DNA of 36,697 bases from an uncultured Bacilli bacterium (GTDB lineage: Bacteria; Bacillota_I; Bacilli_A; RF39; UBA660): positions 1-36,697 of the forward strand of contig CAKPJX010000013.1 of the NCBI GenBank assembly GCA_934163035.1, read 5' to 3'. A program made the position numbers and the translations under genes. Positions 13,724-21,544 of the stretch are shown here, one piece after another; position 1 is the stretch's first letter, and each line of letters begins with the position of its first letter. The notes beneath the pieces were generated by a model. It was not told the origin of the DNA. It saw only the letters and a program-made list of their open reading frames with translations, and did no database searches.

Positions 13724-14560
13724 ATGACTAATAGTACCTATATTGTAAAAAAAGGGGATACTCTATATGGTATCTCAAAACAATTTAATACTAGTATGCA
13801 AAAGATAAGAGAATTAAACAATTTAAAGGATGACAATATATATCCATCCCAAGTTCTTATAATTTCTGCAAATACTGAATCAAATCCCTCTGAATGTGTA
13901 ATATATACTGTAAAAAAAGGAGATAATTTATATAATATTGCCAAAAAATATACCACAACAGTCGATGCCATAAAAAGATATAACAATCTAACAACAAATA
14001 ATCTAAGTATTAACCAACGTCTTAAAATACCATGCTACAGTAGTAGTCCTACTAGTCCTGAAAGACCTGATTACATTAGTTATACCGTAAAAAAAGGAGA
14101 TAACCTTTATAGTATTGCAACAAAATTTAATACAACAGTTGATCAAATAAAGAAAAATAACAATTTAACAAACAACACTTTAAGCATAGGACAAACCTTA
14201 ATAATAGAAGGTTTTGGTGATACAGATGAAATAGAAGAATGTTATAGAACAGATTATGAAGTATCAGACAATTATAAAGAATATGTTGTTAAAAAAGGAG
14301 ACAGTCTCTACAGTATAGCTAAACAATACAATGTAACAGTAAACGATATACTAACCGCTAATAATTTAACTAGCAACAATTTATCAATTGGCCAAATTCT
14401 AAAGATACCAAGTAAAACTAATCAAACAACATATACAGTTCAAAAAGGAGATAATCTTTATAGTATTGCAACAAAATTTAATACAACAGTAAGTGCCTTA
14501 AAAAGTAAAAACAATCTGACCAGTAACATACTTAGTATTGGTCAAAAATTAATTATATGA
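13724..14560 (+). CDS. protein of five LysM domains, probably spore-associated
   Basis: 278 aa made almost wholly of five LysM repeats (about 4-47, 59-103, 118-162, 187-229, 236-278), each with the pattern Y-x-V-x-K-G-D-x-L-Y-x-I-A and N-N-L-x-x-N-x-L-x-I-G-Q. LysM binds N-acetylglucosamine polymers such as peptidoglycan. There is no signal peptide or membrane anchor, which fits a protein made in the mother cell and assembled on the forespore, as for SafA-type coat proteins. It stands 10 nt before two genes resembling parts of the cortex hydrolase SleC, and these three are probably one operon. GGAGG precedes ATG 13724. Repeats 3 and 5 are almost identical in DNA. Confidence 0.85.
   Translation: MTNSTYIVKKGDTLYGISKQFNTSMQKIRELNNLKDDNIYPSQVLIISANTESNPSECVIYTVKKGDNLYNIAKKYTTTVDAIKRYNNLTTNNLSINQRLKIPCYSSSPTSPERPDYISYTVKKGDNLYSIATKFNTTVDQIKKNNNLTNNTLSIGQTLIIEGFGDTDEIEECYRTDYEVSDNYKEYVVKKGDSLYSIAKQYNVTVNDILTANNLTSNNLSIGQILKIPSKTNQTTYTVQKGDNLYSIATKFNTTVSALKSKNNLTSNILSIGQKLII
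14091..14139 (+). repeat. 49-bp near-identical repeat, LysM domain 3 copy
   Basis: Bases 14091-14139 match 14442-14490 with one difference in 49 (14104 C against 14455 T). The other LysM units are far less alike in DNA, so domains 3 and 5 share a recent duplication or gene conversion. Confidence 0.9.
14442..14490 (+). repeat. 49-bp near-identical repeat, LysM domain 5 copy
   Basis: Partner of 14091-14139, encoding the same KKGDNLYSIATKFNTTV core (with one residue changed before it). Confidence 0.9.
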
Positions 14561-14570
14561 GGAGAGTAAA

Positions 14571-14978
14571 ATGAATAATAAAACATTTGACACTGACAAG
14601 TATCCTGATTTTACTAATGAAAATAGTGGAGTTGGGACTTTAAAAATCCAAGCTTTTATAGCTGATCAAGCTTATCCTGTTGAAAATGTTGATATTGAAA
14701 TATCAAAAGAAATAAATGGTGATAAGGTGACTTTCTTTACAGGAAAAACAAATTCCAGTGGAATCATTGATGATATTTATTTACCAGCTAAACCAGCCAA
14801 AGATAATGTCGAATCAGTCGAAGACATTACATACACAACTTATAATCTAAAAGCAACTGGTCCAAGAACGAAAGCTGTAAGAGAATATGAAATTTCAATC
14901 TTTGATGGAATGAAAGTAATACAATCTGTAAAATTTCCTATAGTAGGTCAACAAGAGAGTGATAATAATGAAAAATAA
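14571..14978 (+). CDS. SleC N-terminal (prepropeptide)-like protein
   Basis: 135 aa. GTLKIQAFIADQAYPVENVD, then FFTGKTNSSGIIDDIYLPAK and a Tyr-rich strand pair form a carboxypeptidase-regulatory/Ig-like beta sandwich. From memory of the family, clostridial SleC cortex hydrolases begin with such a domain (G-x-L-x-x..., P-x-x-N-A-x-V, S-G-x-x-x-x-L-P-A-P) before their SpoIID-like catalytic part. Here it is a separate gene. RBS GAGGAG precedes ATG 14571; its 3' end overlaps the next start by 11 nt, so the two are probably translated together. No secretion signal. It may act as an intramolecular-type inhibitor or chaperone in trans (inference). Confidence 0.65.
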   Translation: MNNKTFDTDKYPDFTNENSGVGTLKIQAFIADQAYPVENVDIEISKEINGDKVTFFTGKTNSSGIIDDIYLPAKPAKDNVESVEDITYTTYNLKATGPRTKAVREYEISIFDGMKVIQSVKFPIVGQQESDNNEK

Positions 14979-16320
14979 TATTATAAATTATCCAACTATC
15001 CCAACCGAAATAGTTGTCCATCTAGGTGCTCCAAATGAAGCTGGTGAAAATGTAAGTATACCATTTATTGATTATATAAAAAATGTAGCTTCAAGTGAAA
15101 TATATCCAAACTGGCCTGACAGTGCCATAGAAGCAAACATATTAGCCCAAATATCTTTCGCTTTAAATAGAATATATAATGAATGGTATCCAAGTAGAGG
15201 CTATTCATTTGATATAACATCACTTCCAGCTTATGATCAAACTTACATAGATGACAGAGAAATATTTGATATAATTTCAAAAAAAGTAGACAAGATATTT
15301 AACAACTACATTTATAGAGAAGGCCAGATTCAACCACTAAACGCTGTATATTGTGATGGAAGAGTAACAAAATGTGAAGGTCTATCTCAATGGGGAAGTG
15401 TAGACTTAGCTAGAAATAACAAAACTCCTATAGAAATACTAAGATATTATTATGGAAATGATGTAAATATTTTTGAAAACGCTCCAACTGGTGAACTAGT
15501 AGGTGCATATCCAGGCTATCCGATTGAATTAGGTAATGCTGGAGATAAAGTAAGAGTAATACAAAGAGAATTAAATAGAATAGCCACTAATTATCCAGCT
15601 ATACCAAAAATACCAAGAATTAATGGCGTTTTTGGTAAATACACCGAAGATGCTGTTAAAGTATTTCAAGAAATATTCAACCTATCACCAACTGGAATAG
15701 TGGATTATTCAACATGGTATAAAATTAAGTATATTTATAACGCAGTAAAAAGAGTTAATGATATCTATTCAGAAGGCATAGCTGAAGAAGAAGAAATATT
15801 TGATTATGGCAATGAACTAAAATATTCTGACACAGGATTAGGAGTACGAGTACTACATTATGTATTATCTGTTATAGCATATTTTGATCCAGATCTACCA
15901 AGCCTGAGATTAAATAGTGTATTTAATGATAATACAAAAGCCATGGTAATAAACTTTCAAAAAAGATATAATCTTCCAGCTACCGGTATAGTAGATGCCG
16001 CTACATGGGACAAATTGGTAAAAATATATAGACAAACAATAGATAACATTCCTGAAGAATATGTACAATATGAGGATGAACTCTTCCCTGGCAGAATATT
16101 AGCACTAGGTATGAGTGGTGATGACGTAAGAACAATTCAAAGATTTTTATTAAAAATATGTAAAAAATTTGGTAATATCCCAGGTATTAGAGTAAATGGT
16201 ATATTTGATGACTTAATGGAATCATCTGTTATGAAGATTCAAAGTTTGACTAATATTGAGCCAACCGGCGTTATTGAACCTGTAACCTGGTACAATATTG
16301 TTGAATATTCAAAACGATGA
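14968..16320 (+). CDS. SleC-like cortex-lytic protein: SpoIID-like domain plus three peptidoglycan-binding domains
   Basis: 450 aa. Residues about 10-175 match the SleC/SpoIID type: EIVVHLGAPNEAGENVSIPF, DYIKNVASSEIYPNWP, ANILAQISFALNRIYNEWYP, and CEGLSQWGSVDLA, the SpoIID signature. Three PG_binding_1 units follow at about 180-255 (AGDKVRVIQRELN...NGVFGKYTEDAVKVFQ), 280-350 and 375-445, each with the N-G-x-F/V-F-x-x-x-T-x-x-A-V-x-x-F-Q pattern. SleC-type proteins act as lytic transglycosylases on muramic-delta-lactam cortex during germination. ATG 14968 after GAGAG is preferred to GTG 14959. SleC usually has a single binding region; three is unusual. A related vegetative wall enzyme cannot be excluded. 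Confidence 0.75.
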   Translation: MKNNIINYPTIPTEIVVHLGAPNEAGENVSIPFIDYIKNVASSEIYPNWPDSAIEANILAQISFALNRIYNEWYPSRGYSFDITSLPAYDQTYIDDREIFDIISKKVDKIFNNYIYREGQIQPLNAVYCDGRVTKCEGLSQWGSVDLARNNKTPIEILRYYYGNDVNIFENAPTGELVGAYPGYPIELGNAGDKVRVIQRELNRIATNYPAIPKIPRINGVFGKYTEDAVKVFQEIFNLSPTGIVDYSTWYKIKYIYNAVKRVNDIYSEGIAEEEEIFDYGNELKYSDTGLGVRVLHYVLSVIAYFDPDLPSLRLNSVFNDNTKAMVINFQKRYNLPATGIVDAATWDKLVKIYRQTIDNIPEEYVQYEDELFPGRILALGMSGDDVRTIQRFLLKICKKFGNIPGIRVNGIFDDLMESSVMKIQSLTNIEPTGVIEPVTWYNIVEYSKR

Positions 16321-16330
16321 AAATCTTTTT

Positions 16331-16359
16331 TTGTCCAAAATAAAAAACTGTGATATAAT
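16331..16359 (+). promoter_or_regulatory. promoter of gene 16391-17218
   Basis: TTGTCC (16331-16336), 17 bp, TATAAT (16354-16359), with TGA just before the -10 box. Transcription would start about 25 nt before the ATG. Confidence 0.55.
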
Positions 16360-16390
16360 GAAAAATACCCAGTAAGACAGGAGGATTTGT

Positions 16391-17218
16391 ATGACAAAAA
16401 GATTAAAAAATAAAGATAAAAGAGAACTAGAAAAAAAGCTTTTAGCTAACACTTCAATAAAGAACGAATCAGAATATAATAAAATATTAGAAAAACTAAA
16501 AAAGCTTATTTCAGATAAAAACGTCAAAAATAGAGACTACATTTCACTATATAGTATTACCAAATTATTAAAAAGTTCTTCAAAAAAATTAAATGTTTTA
16601 AAAGAAACATGCGCTCGTTCAATGGAACAATTAATATATGAAGAATGTGGGCAATATATAAACATTGTAATTGGTGAACTTGACTCAAGCTCTAAAAAAT
16701 TAAGTATAGGGATTAAAACCAATCCTCTAATAGAAAGTGAGCAGTATAAAAACATTGTTTTTTCCAAAGAAAATAATGAATTATGTATTAATCGTACAGA
16801 GTTAGATGCCACATCTAACGCCATTATTTTAAGAACAACAGGAAGTATAATTTCAAATTTATATGACGAACTTGCTAAATACTCTGGATATAAAGATATA
16901 AATAGTAGTAATATTAAAATTCCGGGCTCCATCTTTTCCTGTGGAATAAATAAAGATAAAGTTACAGTAGAAGGTAATATAAACGGTATGGAGCTTCAAA
17001 TAATATCACAAACAGATACCAGTCAAAATAACGTAAGTAGTAATTCTAGTATTTTAATAAATGCCATTAAAGGCCATGAAGATGAATTATTCAAAAAAGC
17101 CTATATAAAAATAAATGATTGCCCTAAATATCTTAGAAAAACTTTAAAAGAAGTTAGAAGAAAGCAATTAACAGTTAAGAAAAAAGCTAAAGTCTTAGTT
17201 TTAAAATCAAATAAATAA
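16391..17218 (+). CDS. uncharacterised 275-aa protein
   Basis: Family not recognised. The N-terminal 75 residues are Lys-rich helices (KRELEKKLLANTSIKNESEY, ILEKLKKLISDKN); the middle has beta-type segments (YINIVIGELDSSSKKLSIGI, SNAIILRTTGSIISNLYDEL) and IPGSIFSCGINKDKVTVEG; the C-terminus is very basic (LRKTLKEVRRKQLTVKKKAK), which could bind nucleic acid. No signal peptide or membrane helix. AGGAGG precedes ATG 16391. It has its own promoter and lies between the SleC-like gene and another orphan gene. Confidence 0.7.
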   Translation: MTKRLKNKDKRELEKKLLANTSIKNESEYNKILEKLKKLISDKNVKNRDYISLYSITKLLKSSSKKLNVLKETCARSMEQLIYEECGQYINIVIGELDSSSKKLSIGIKTNPLIESEQYKNIVFSKENNELCINRTELDATSNAIILRTTGSIISNLYDELAKYSGYKDINSSNIKIPGSIFSCGINKDKVTVEGNINGMELQIISQTDTSQNNVSSNSSILINAIKGHEDELFKKAYIKINDCPKYLRKTLKEVRRKQLTVKKKAKVLVLKSNK

Positions 17219-17279
17219 AAAATAGTTATAATTGAAAATAATATAGTATATATGTTATACTCATGTTAAGGGTAATATC

Positions 17280-17354
17280 ATGTGCAAATTTACAAAGTAT
17301 AATACTCTATATAAAGAAGGGGTAAACGTTAATAAAAATCGGAGGAATTTATGA
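17280..17354 (+). CDS. possible 24-aa leader peptide
   Basis: ATG 17280 follows AAGGGT at 6 nt and opens a 24-codon frame (MCKFTKYNTLYKEGVNV...) that ends in TGA 17352-17354, overlapping the ATG of the next gene at 17351 in an ATGA junction. A TTGAAA / TATACT promoter lies just upstream (about 17232-17261). The layout is typical of translational coupling or upstream-ORF control. It may be chance, since the leader is short. Confidence 0.35.
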   Translation: MCKFTKYNTLYKEGVNVNKNRRNL

Positions 17355-18112
17355 AAATATTTAATCAAGAGAATGGTCTTGAAAAAGCCTACATTCAAGT
17401 AGGAGATTTAATGGCTTTAACTAAAATCAACGTTAAAGCTATTCCACAAACTGTAATGCAAAAAATACTATCTAGTAGAGAACTTAACGAAAAAGATTTT
17501 GTTGAATTCACATCTCCAGAGGAACTAAACTTTTTTTCAGTAACAGATTGGATTATAGATTATAGAATTGCCAGTAAACAATCACGAGAAGTAACCGAAG
17601 GTCATATCAAATTATTAATAACTGAAATAAATGATATTACATATAGTCTTGCTGATCTAGCTGAACAAGAAATATATTTAAAAGAAGTACTAGGTAATGA
17701 GTATGATATGGCATGTCATAGACTAATCCAGTATAAACAAATGCTAGATATTAAGGACAATAAGGAACAATTAACTCTGCCTTTAGTTCCAGATTCAGAT
17801 AGCAAAACTATTAGGATTTCTACTGATAATGTAGATTATTCTGTTCAAAGAAGCCTAAGTAATAATAGACTTATGTTTTCCAGAGCAGATGGTGAGAAGC
17901 TAAAGGAACGTGATACTGCAGTGGCTAACATTTGTTTAAAAATAGCAGAACTACACTTAGCAGATACAAAAGGTGAAGTCGGAGAGTATCTTGGTAACGA
18001 AAATTTCAGTCAAAAATCTCCTGATGGAAAGTATATAGTATCCGATTATAACGGTATTATAAAAACTACAGAAAGAGGAAATGTTAAAGTTAAAGAAAAG
18101 AATAATAATTAA
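17351..18112 (+). CDS. uncharacterised 253-aa protein
   Basis: Family not recognised. Residues 1-130 are mainly helical (VKAIPQTVMQKILSSRELNE, FTSPEELNFFSVTDWIIDY, EGHIKLLITEINDITYSLAD, YDMACHRLIQYKQML); the second half is more polar with short strands (SKTIRISTDNVDYSVQRS, DGKYIVSDYNGIIKTTE). It looks cytosolic. The RBS GGAGG (17341-17345) is strong, and a short leader frame overlaps its ATG. A terminator follows 9 nt after the stop, so it is the last gene of its transcript. Confidence 0.7.
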   Translation: MKIFNQENGLEKAYIQVGDLMALTKINVKAIPQTVMQKILSSRELNEKDFVEFTSPEELNFFSVTDWIIDYRIASKQSREVTEGHIKLLITEINDITYSLADLAEQEIYLKEVLGNEYDMACHRLIQYKQMLDIKDNKEQLTLPLVPDSDSKTIRISTDNVDYSVQRSLSNNRLMFSRADGEKLKERDTAVANICLKIAELHLADTKGEVGEYLGNENFSQKSPDGKYIVSDYNGIIKTTERGNVKVKEKNNN

Positions 18113-18120
18113 TATATAAA

Positions 18121-18157
18121 AACTACAAATAGCCTATAGTTACTTGTAGTTTTATTT
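18121..18157 (+). terminator. terminator after gene 17351-18112
   Basis: AACTACAA (18121-18128) pairs with TTGTAGTT (18144-18151), followed by TTATTTT. Confidence 0.8.
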
Positions 18158-18170
18158 TATATAGCAAATA

Positions 18171-18190
18171 AAAAACCAAGCTCTAGCTTG
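18171..18190 (-). terminator. terminator of tRNA-Met
   Basis: CAAGCT (18177-18182) and AGCTTG (18185-18190). Read on the minus strand the short hairpin is followed by a run of six T, 15 nt after the tRNA CCA. Confidence 0.65.
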
Positions 18191-18204
18191 ATTTATAACA
18201 AAAT

Positions 18205-18281
18205 TGGTAGCGCCGGAGAGATTCGAACTCACGACCTATCGGGTATGAACCGATTGCTCTAGCCAACTGAGCTACAGCGCC
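18205..18281 (-). tRNA. tRNA-Met, elongator type (anticodon CAT)
   Basis: 77 nt with encoded CCA. Acceptor GGCGCTG/CGGCGCT with G-T wobble at the first pair; D arm GCTC/GAGC; anticodon stem ATCGG/CCGAT around TTCATAC; T arm GTGAG/CTCTC. The paired first base and GGCGC start fit elongator tRNA-Met rather than the initiator (which has an unpaired C1) or lysidine tRNA-Ile. Confidence 0.88.
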
Positions 18282-18300
18282 ATAAACAGTCAACAAATAA

Positions 18301-18329
18301 ATGATAACATACTTTTTTGTTCTTGGCAA
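18301..18329 (-). promoter_or_regulatory. promoter of tRNA-Met
   Basis: On the minus strand TTGCCA (18324-18329), 17 bp, TATCAT (18301-18306), about 20 nt before the tRNA start. Confidence 0.6.
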
Positions 18330-18361
18330 TACATAAATTTTATTTTTTCACACAATTTATT

Positions 18362-18389
18362 TTGACATTTAAATTATATTTGATATAAT
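18362..18389 (+). promoter_or_regulatory. promoter of tRNA-Gln
   Basis: TTGACA (18362-18367), 16 bp, TATAAT (18384-18389): both hexamers are perfect consensus, with TGA before the -10 box. It lies 24 nt before the tRNA. Confidence 0.75.
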
Positions 18390-18413
18390 TAGTATGTGTT
18401 CGATATAACACAT

Positions 18414-18488
18414 TGCCCCATAGCCAAGCGGTAAGGCAGTGCGCTCTGACCGCACGACGCGTTAGTTCGAATCTAACTGGGGCAGCCA
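18414..18488 (+). tRNA. tRNA-Gln (anticodon CTG)
   Basis: 75 nt with encoded CCA. Acceptor TGCCCCA/TGGGGCA; anticodon stem GTGCG/CGCAC around CTCTGAC, anticodon CTG, reading CAG; T arm TTAGT/ACTAA with TTCGAAT. The U1-A72 first pair is typical of bacterial tRNA-Gln. Confidence 0.9.
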
Positions 18489-18498
18489 ATTTGCAAGT

Positions 18499-18519
18499 AG
18501 TCCTAAATAGGACTTTTTT
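18499..18519 (+). terminator. terminator of tRNA-Gln
   Basis: AGTCCT (18499-18504) and AGGACT (18509-18514), loop AAAT, followed by six T. Confidence 0.8.
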
Positions 18520-18577
18520 ATTTGCTTTTTATTATATTTTATTATATCATTATATATGAATTGAGAAGAGGTGTAGC

Positions 18578-20236
18578 ATGGAAAAAAATGAAAGAATTGA
18601 ACTAGCTGAATTACTATTTCCAAATATAAAACATAGTCGTAGTTATTTTGAAGAAAAATATCCAGAAAGAGATCTTCCTGAAGGAGCTATGGTAACAAGA
18701 TATGGACCATCACCAACTGGTAGTGTTCATTTAGGAAACTTATTCTCAGCTTTCTGTGATATGGTTTATGCCAGACAATCAAAAGGAAAGTTTTTCTTAC
18801 GAATTGAAGATACTGACCAAAAAAGAATGATTGAGGGTGGAATTGAAAATATAGTTGGTGTATTACATGGTTTTGATATAATGCCAAACGAAGGCTATAG
18901 CTTCGATGGAATCTATGGGCCATATAGACAAAGTGAAAGAATAGAGATTTATCAAACATACGTAAAAGATTTAATAATAAATGGATATGCTTATCCATGC
19001 TTTATGACAGAAGAAGAAATTGCCGAAATAAGAGAAGAACAAGAAATTAATAAAACAAAAATTGGCATATATGGTCAATACGCAGTTGATCGTGATTTGT
19101 CCCTTGCTGAAGTAAAAGAAAAAATAGCAGCAGGCTTAGAATACGTTATAAGACTAAAATCTCCAGGTGATCCTACAAAGCAAGTTGAAATAGTAGACTG
19201 TATTAAAGGTAAAATGAAATTCCCTGAACATGATGTAGATACTGTATTATTAAAAAAAGATGGTATCCCAACCTACCATTTTGCTCATGCAATTGATGAT
19301 CACTTAATGCATACAACTCATGTTATCCGTGGTGATGAATGGGTTTCAAGTATACCACTACATATTCAACTTTTTGAAATATTAGGCTTTAAGCGACCAG
19401 AATATGCCCACATTGCCCCAATAACTATAAAAGATAAGGAAACAGGAACAATCAGAAAAATAAGTAAAAGAAAAGACCCTTGGGCTGGTGTAAAATTTTA
19501 TGAAGAGGGTGGCATACCAATAGAAGCACTTCATCTTTATCTAGCAACAATAACTAACACTAACTTTGAAGAGTGGTATCTAGAAAATCAAGATAAGAGT
19601 ATAGAAGATTTTACATTTAGTTTTGATAAACAAGCAATAGGTGGAACAAGTTTTGATGAGGCCAAATTCAACAACATTTGTAAAACTTATTTCTCTAGAA
19701 AAAAAGGAACAGAAGTTTTTGAAGAAACTCTATCTTGGGCTAAAAAATATGATAAAGAATATGCAGAGTTATTAGAAGCTAATAAAGAAGATATGCAAAA
19801 ATTCTTAAATATTGAAAAAGAAGGTCCAAGACCAAGAAAGGATATTTCAAAATATAGTGAAGTTAAAGAAGAATTTTCTTATGCTATTGATAGCCTATTT
19901 ATTAAAGAAAACTATTCAAAATATGATGGTGATAAAAAGTATGACACTGATTTAGCTATGAATTACTTAGAGTCACTAAATCTAGATGTTACTAATGAAG
20001 AATGGTTTAATATGACTAAAGATTTTGCAACTAAAAACGGTTATGCAGCAAGTCCAAAAGACTATAAGAAAAATCCTGAACTATATAAAGGCCATGTTGG
20101 TGATGTCTGTGAAGCTTTAAGAGTAATGGTTACAGGTCGTAATAAATCACCAGATCTATTTTCAATTATGAAAATATTAGGTAAAAATAGAATAAAATCT
20201 AGAATAAATTTATATAAAGAGTATATTAATAAATAA
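18578..20236 (+). CDS. gltX: glutamyl-tRNA synthetase
   Basis: 552 aa, class I aminoacyl-tRNA synthetase. The HIGH motif is within YGPSPTGSVHLGN (42-54), GKFFLRIEDTDQKR (70-83) is the Glu-binding segment typical of GluRS, DEWVSSIPLHIQL (253-265) follows, and KISKR (294-298) is the KMSKS motif. The R-x-x-P-S-P-T-G signature separates it from GlnRS, which has P-E-P-N-G. The all-helical anticodon-binding C-terminal region follows. It charges tRNA-Glu and, as in most Gram-positives lacking GlnRS, may also mischarge tRNA-Gln for later amidation (inference; a tRNA-Gln gene lies 90 nt upstream). RBS AGAGGTG precedes ATG 18578. No T-box leader is seen, since a terminator stands directly upstream. Its N-terminus is about 40 aa longer than usual. 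Confidence 0.93.
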   Translation: MEKNERIELAELLFPNIKHSRSYFEEKYPERDLPEGAMVTRYGPSPTGSVHLGNLFSAFCDMVYARQSKGKFFLRIEDTDQKRMIEGGIENIVGVLHGFDIMPNEGYSFDGIYGPYRQSERIEIYQTYVKDLIINGYAYPCFMTEEEIAEIREEQEINKTKIGIYGQYAVDRDLSLAEVKEKIAAGLEYVIRLKSPGDPTKQVEIVDCIKGKMKFPEHDVDTVLLKKDGIPTYHFAHAIDDHLMHTTHVIRGDEWVSSIPLHIQLFEILGFKRPEYAHIAPITIKDKETGTIRKISKRKDPWAGVKFYEEGGIPIEALHLYLATITNTNFEEWYLENQDKSIEDFTFSFDKQAIGGTSFDEAKFNNICKTYFSRKKGTEVFEETLSWAKKYDKEYAELLEANKEDMQKFLNIEKEGPRPRKDISKYSEVKEEFSYAIDSLFIKENYSKYDGDKKYDTDLAMNYLESLNLDVTNEEWFNMTKDFATKNGYAASPKDYKKNPELYKGHVGDVCEALRVMVTGRNKSPDLFSIMKILGKNRIKSRINLYKEYINK

Positions 20237-20262
20237 GGAATATAAAATGTATTCCTTTTTCT
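20235..20262 (+). terminator. terminator of gltX
   Basis: AAGGAATA (20235-20242) pairs with TATTCCTT (20250-20257), then TTTCT. Confidence 0.75.
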
Positions 20263-20289
20263 ATATTTAGTTTAATATAAGAGGTGTCT

Positions 20290-21474
20290 ATGAAGAAAAA
20301 ATTAACAATAATACTATCCATAATATTACTTATAATAGCCATTACAATAATAATTATTATTAGGCAAAGGTCTCTAGCAAAAGTAGAGATAGTTTTAAAC
20401 GATAATTTAGAAGTAGAATTTAATGAGAAAAGAAAAATTTCTTCTTTTATAAAAAAAATTAATGGTAAAATTATTAGTGATAAAAACGTCAACACCCTAA
20501 AACTAGGAGACAATAGTATAAAATTTAGCTATATAAATGACAATAATATAAAAGTCTCTTATTCGTTTAATTATAAAGTAGTAGATAAAACGCCACCTGT
20601 CATTTGGTTAAACTCAAGATACAGTATACCAGTTGGAAGTACAGATGATTTAACCAATTCGATAATGTGTGGAGATAATTATGATAGTAACCCAAAATGC
20701 TACATTGAAGGAGATTATAATATAAATGAACCAGGTGAATATAATTTAGTATATAAAGCCATTGATTCCAGTAACAACACATCAACTGTTAATTTTACTT
20801 TAAATGTTTACGAAAAGAGTAAAACTAGAACTGGCAATAAAACGAAAACATCATTTTCTAACATAGTAGAAGAACATAAAACCTCAAAAACAAAGATTGG
20901 AATAGATGTCTCTAAATGGCAAAAAGATATAGATTTTCAAAAAATAAAAGATGCTGGTGTAGAATTTGTCATAATTAGAATTGGTGGAACCAGGGGAATA
21001 GGTGGAGAACACTTTATAGATGAAAAATTTCAAAAAAATATAGAAGAAGCTAAAAAATATAACATTCCAGTAGGCCTATACTTTTATTCTTATGCTAATT
21101 CAAAAAAACAGGCCATTAAGGATGCCAAGTGGATAATAAAACAAATTAAAGATTATGATATAGATTTACCAATTGCCTACGATTGGGAAGATTGGCCTAA
21201 CTTCAATAATTATAATGTCAGTTTTTATGAATTAACTGAAATTGCTAATGCCTTCATGAATGAATTAAAAAAAGCAGGCTATGATTCCATGCTTTACAGC
21301 AGTAAAAATTACCTAGAAAATATCTGGTTAGAAACAAAGTATAAAACATGGCTTGCACACTACACAGAAAAGACTAATTATACCAAAGACTATTATCTAT
21401 GGCAATTATGTGAAAATGGAGAAATTGATGGTATAGATGAAAATGTAGATATAGATATCATGTACTTAAAATAG
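20290..21474 (+). CDS. membrane-anchored GH25 lysozyme with Ig-like domain
   Basis: 394 aa. Residues 4-24 are one hydrophobic membrane anchor after MKKK; the protein then faces outward. Residues about 95-176 form a DUF5011-type bacterial Ig-like domain (VVDKTPPVIWLNSR ... DSSNNTSTVNFTLNV). Residues 203-394 are a GH25 (Cellosyl/Lyc-type) muramidase: IGIDVSKWQKDIDF with Asp206, IAYDWEDW with Asp298 and Glu300, and WQLCENGEIDGIDENVDID near the end. It would cleave the beta-1,4 bond between MurNAc and GlcNAc, in wall remodelling or spore release. ATG 20290, five nt after GAGG, is preferred to GTG 20284. It lies between two terminators as a single-gene unit. Confidence 0.9.
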   Translation: MKKKLTIILSIILLIIAITIIIIIRQRSLAKVEIVLNDNLEVEFNEKRKISSFIKKINGKIISDKNVNTLKLGDNSIKFSYINDNNIKVSYSFNYKVVDKTPPVIWLNSRYSIPVGSTDDLTNSIMCGDNYDSNPKCYIEGDYNINEPGEYNLVYKAIDSSNNTSTVNFTLNVYEKSKTRTGNKTKTSFSNIVEEHKTSKTKIGIDVSKWQKDIDFQKIKDAGVEFVIIRIGGTRGIGGEHFIDEKFQKNIEEAKKYNIPVGLYFYSYANSKKQAIKDAKWIIKQIKDYDIDLPIAYDWEDWPNFNNYNVSFYELTEIANAFMNELKKAGYDSMLYSSKNYLENIWLETKYKTWLAHYTEKTNYTKDYYLWQLCENGEIDGIDENVDIDIMYLK

Positions 21475-21497
21475 TAAGGATAAACTTTACTATTTTT
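21472..21497 (+). terminator. terminator of the GH25 gene
   Basis: TAGTAA (21472-21477) pairs with TTACTA (21487-21492), followed by TTTTTC; the stem begins in the stop codon. Confidence 0.65.
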
Positions 21498-21544
21498 CTT
21501 TCTTTGCCTAACTTTTTTTGCTATAATATGTAGTGGTGAAGTAT

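Noticed and set aside
18205..18281. tRNA-Ile with lysidine or initiator tRNA-Met for the CAT anticodon
   Set aside because: The acceptor start GGCGC with a paired first base fits elongator tRNA-Met; the initiator's C1 mismatch is absent.
18490..18577. T-box leader before gltX
   Set aside because: Only about 60 nt separate the tRNA-Gln terminator from the RBS, too short for a T-box, and no conserved T-box sequence is seen.
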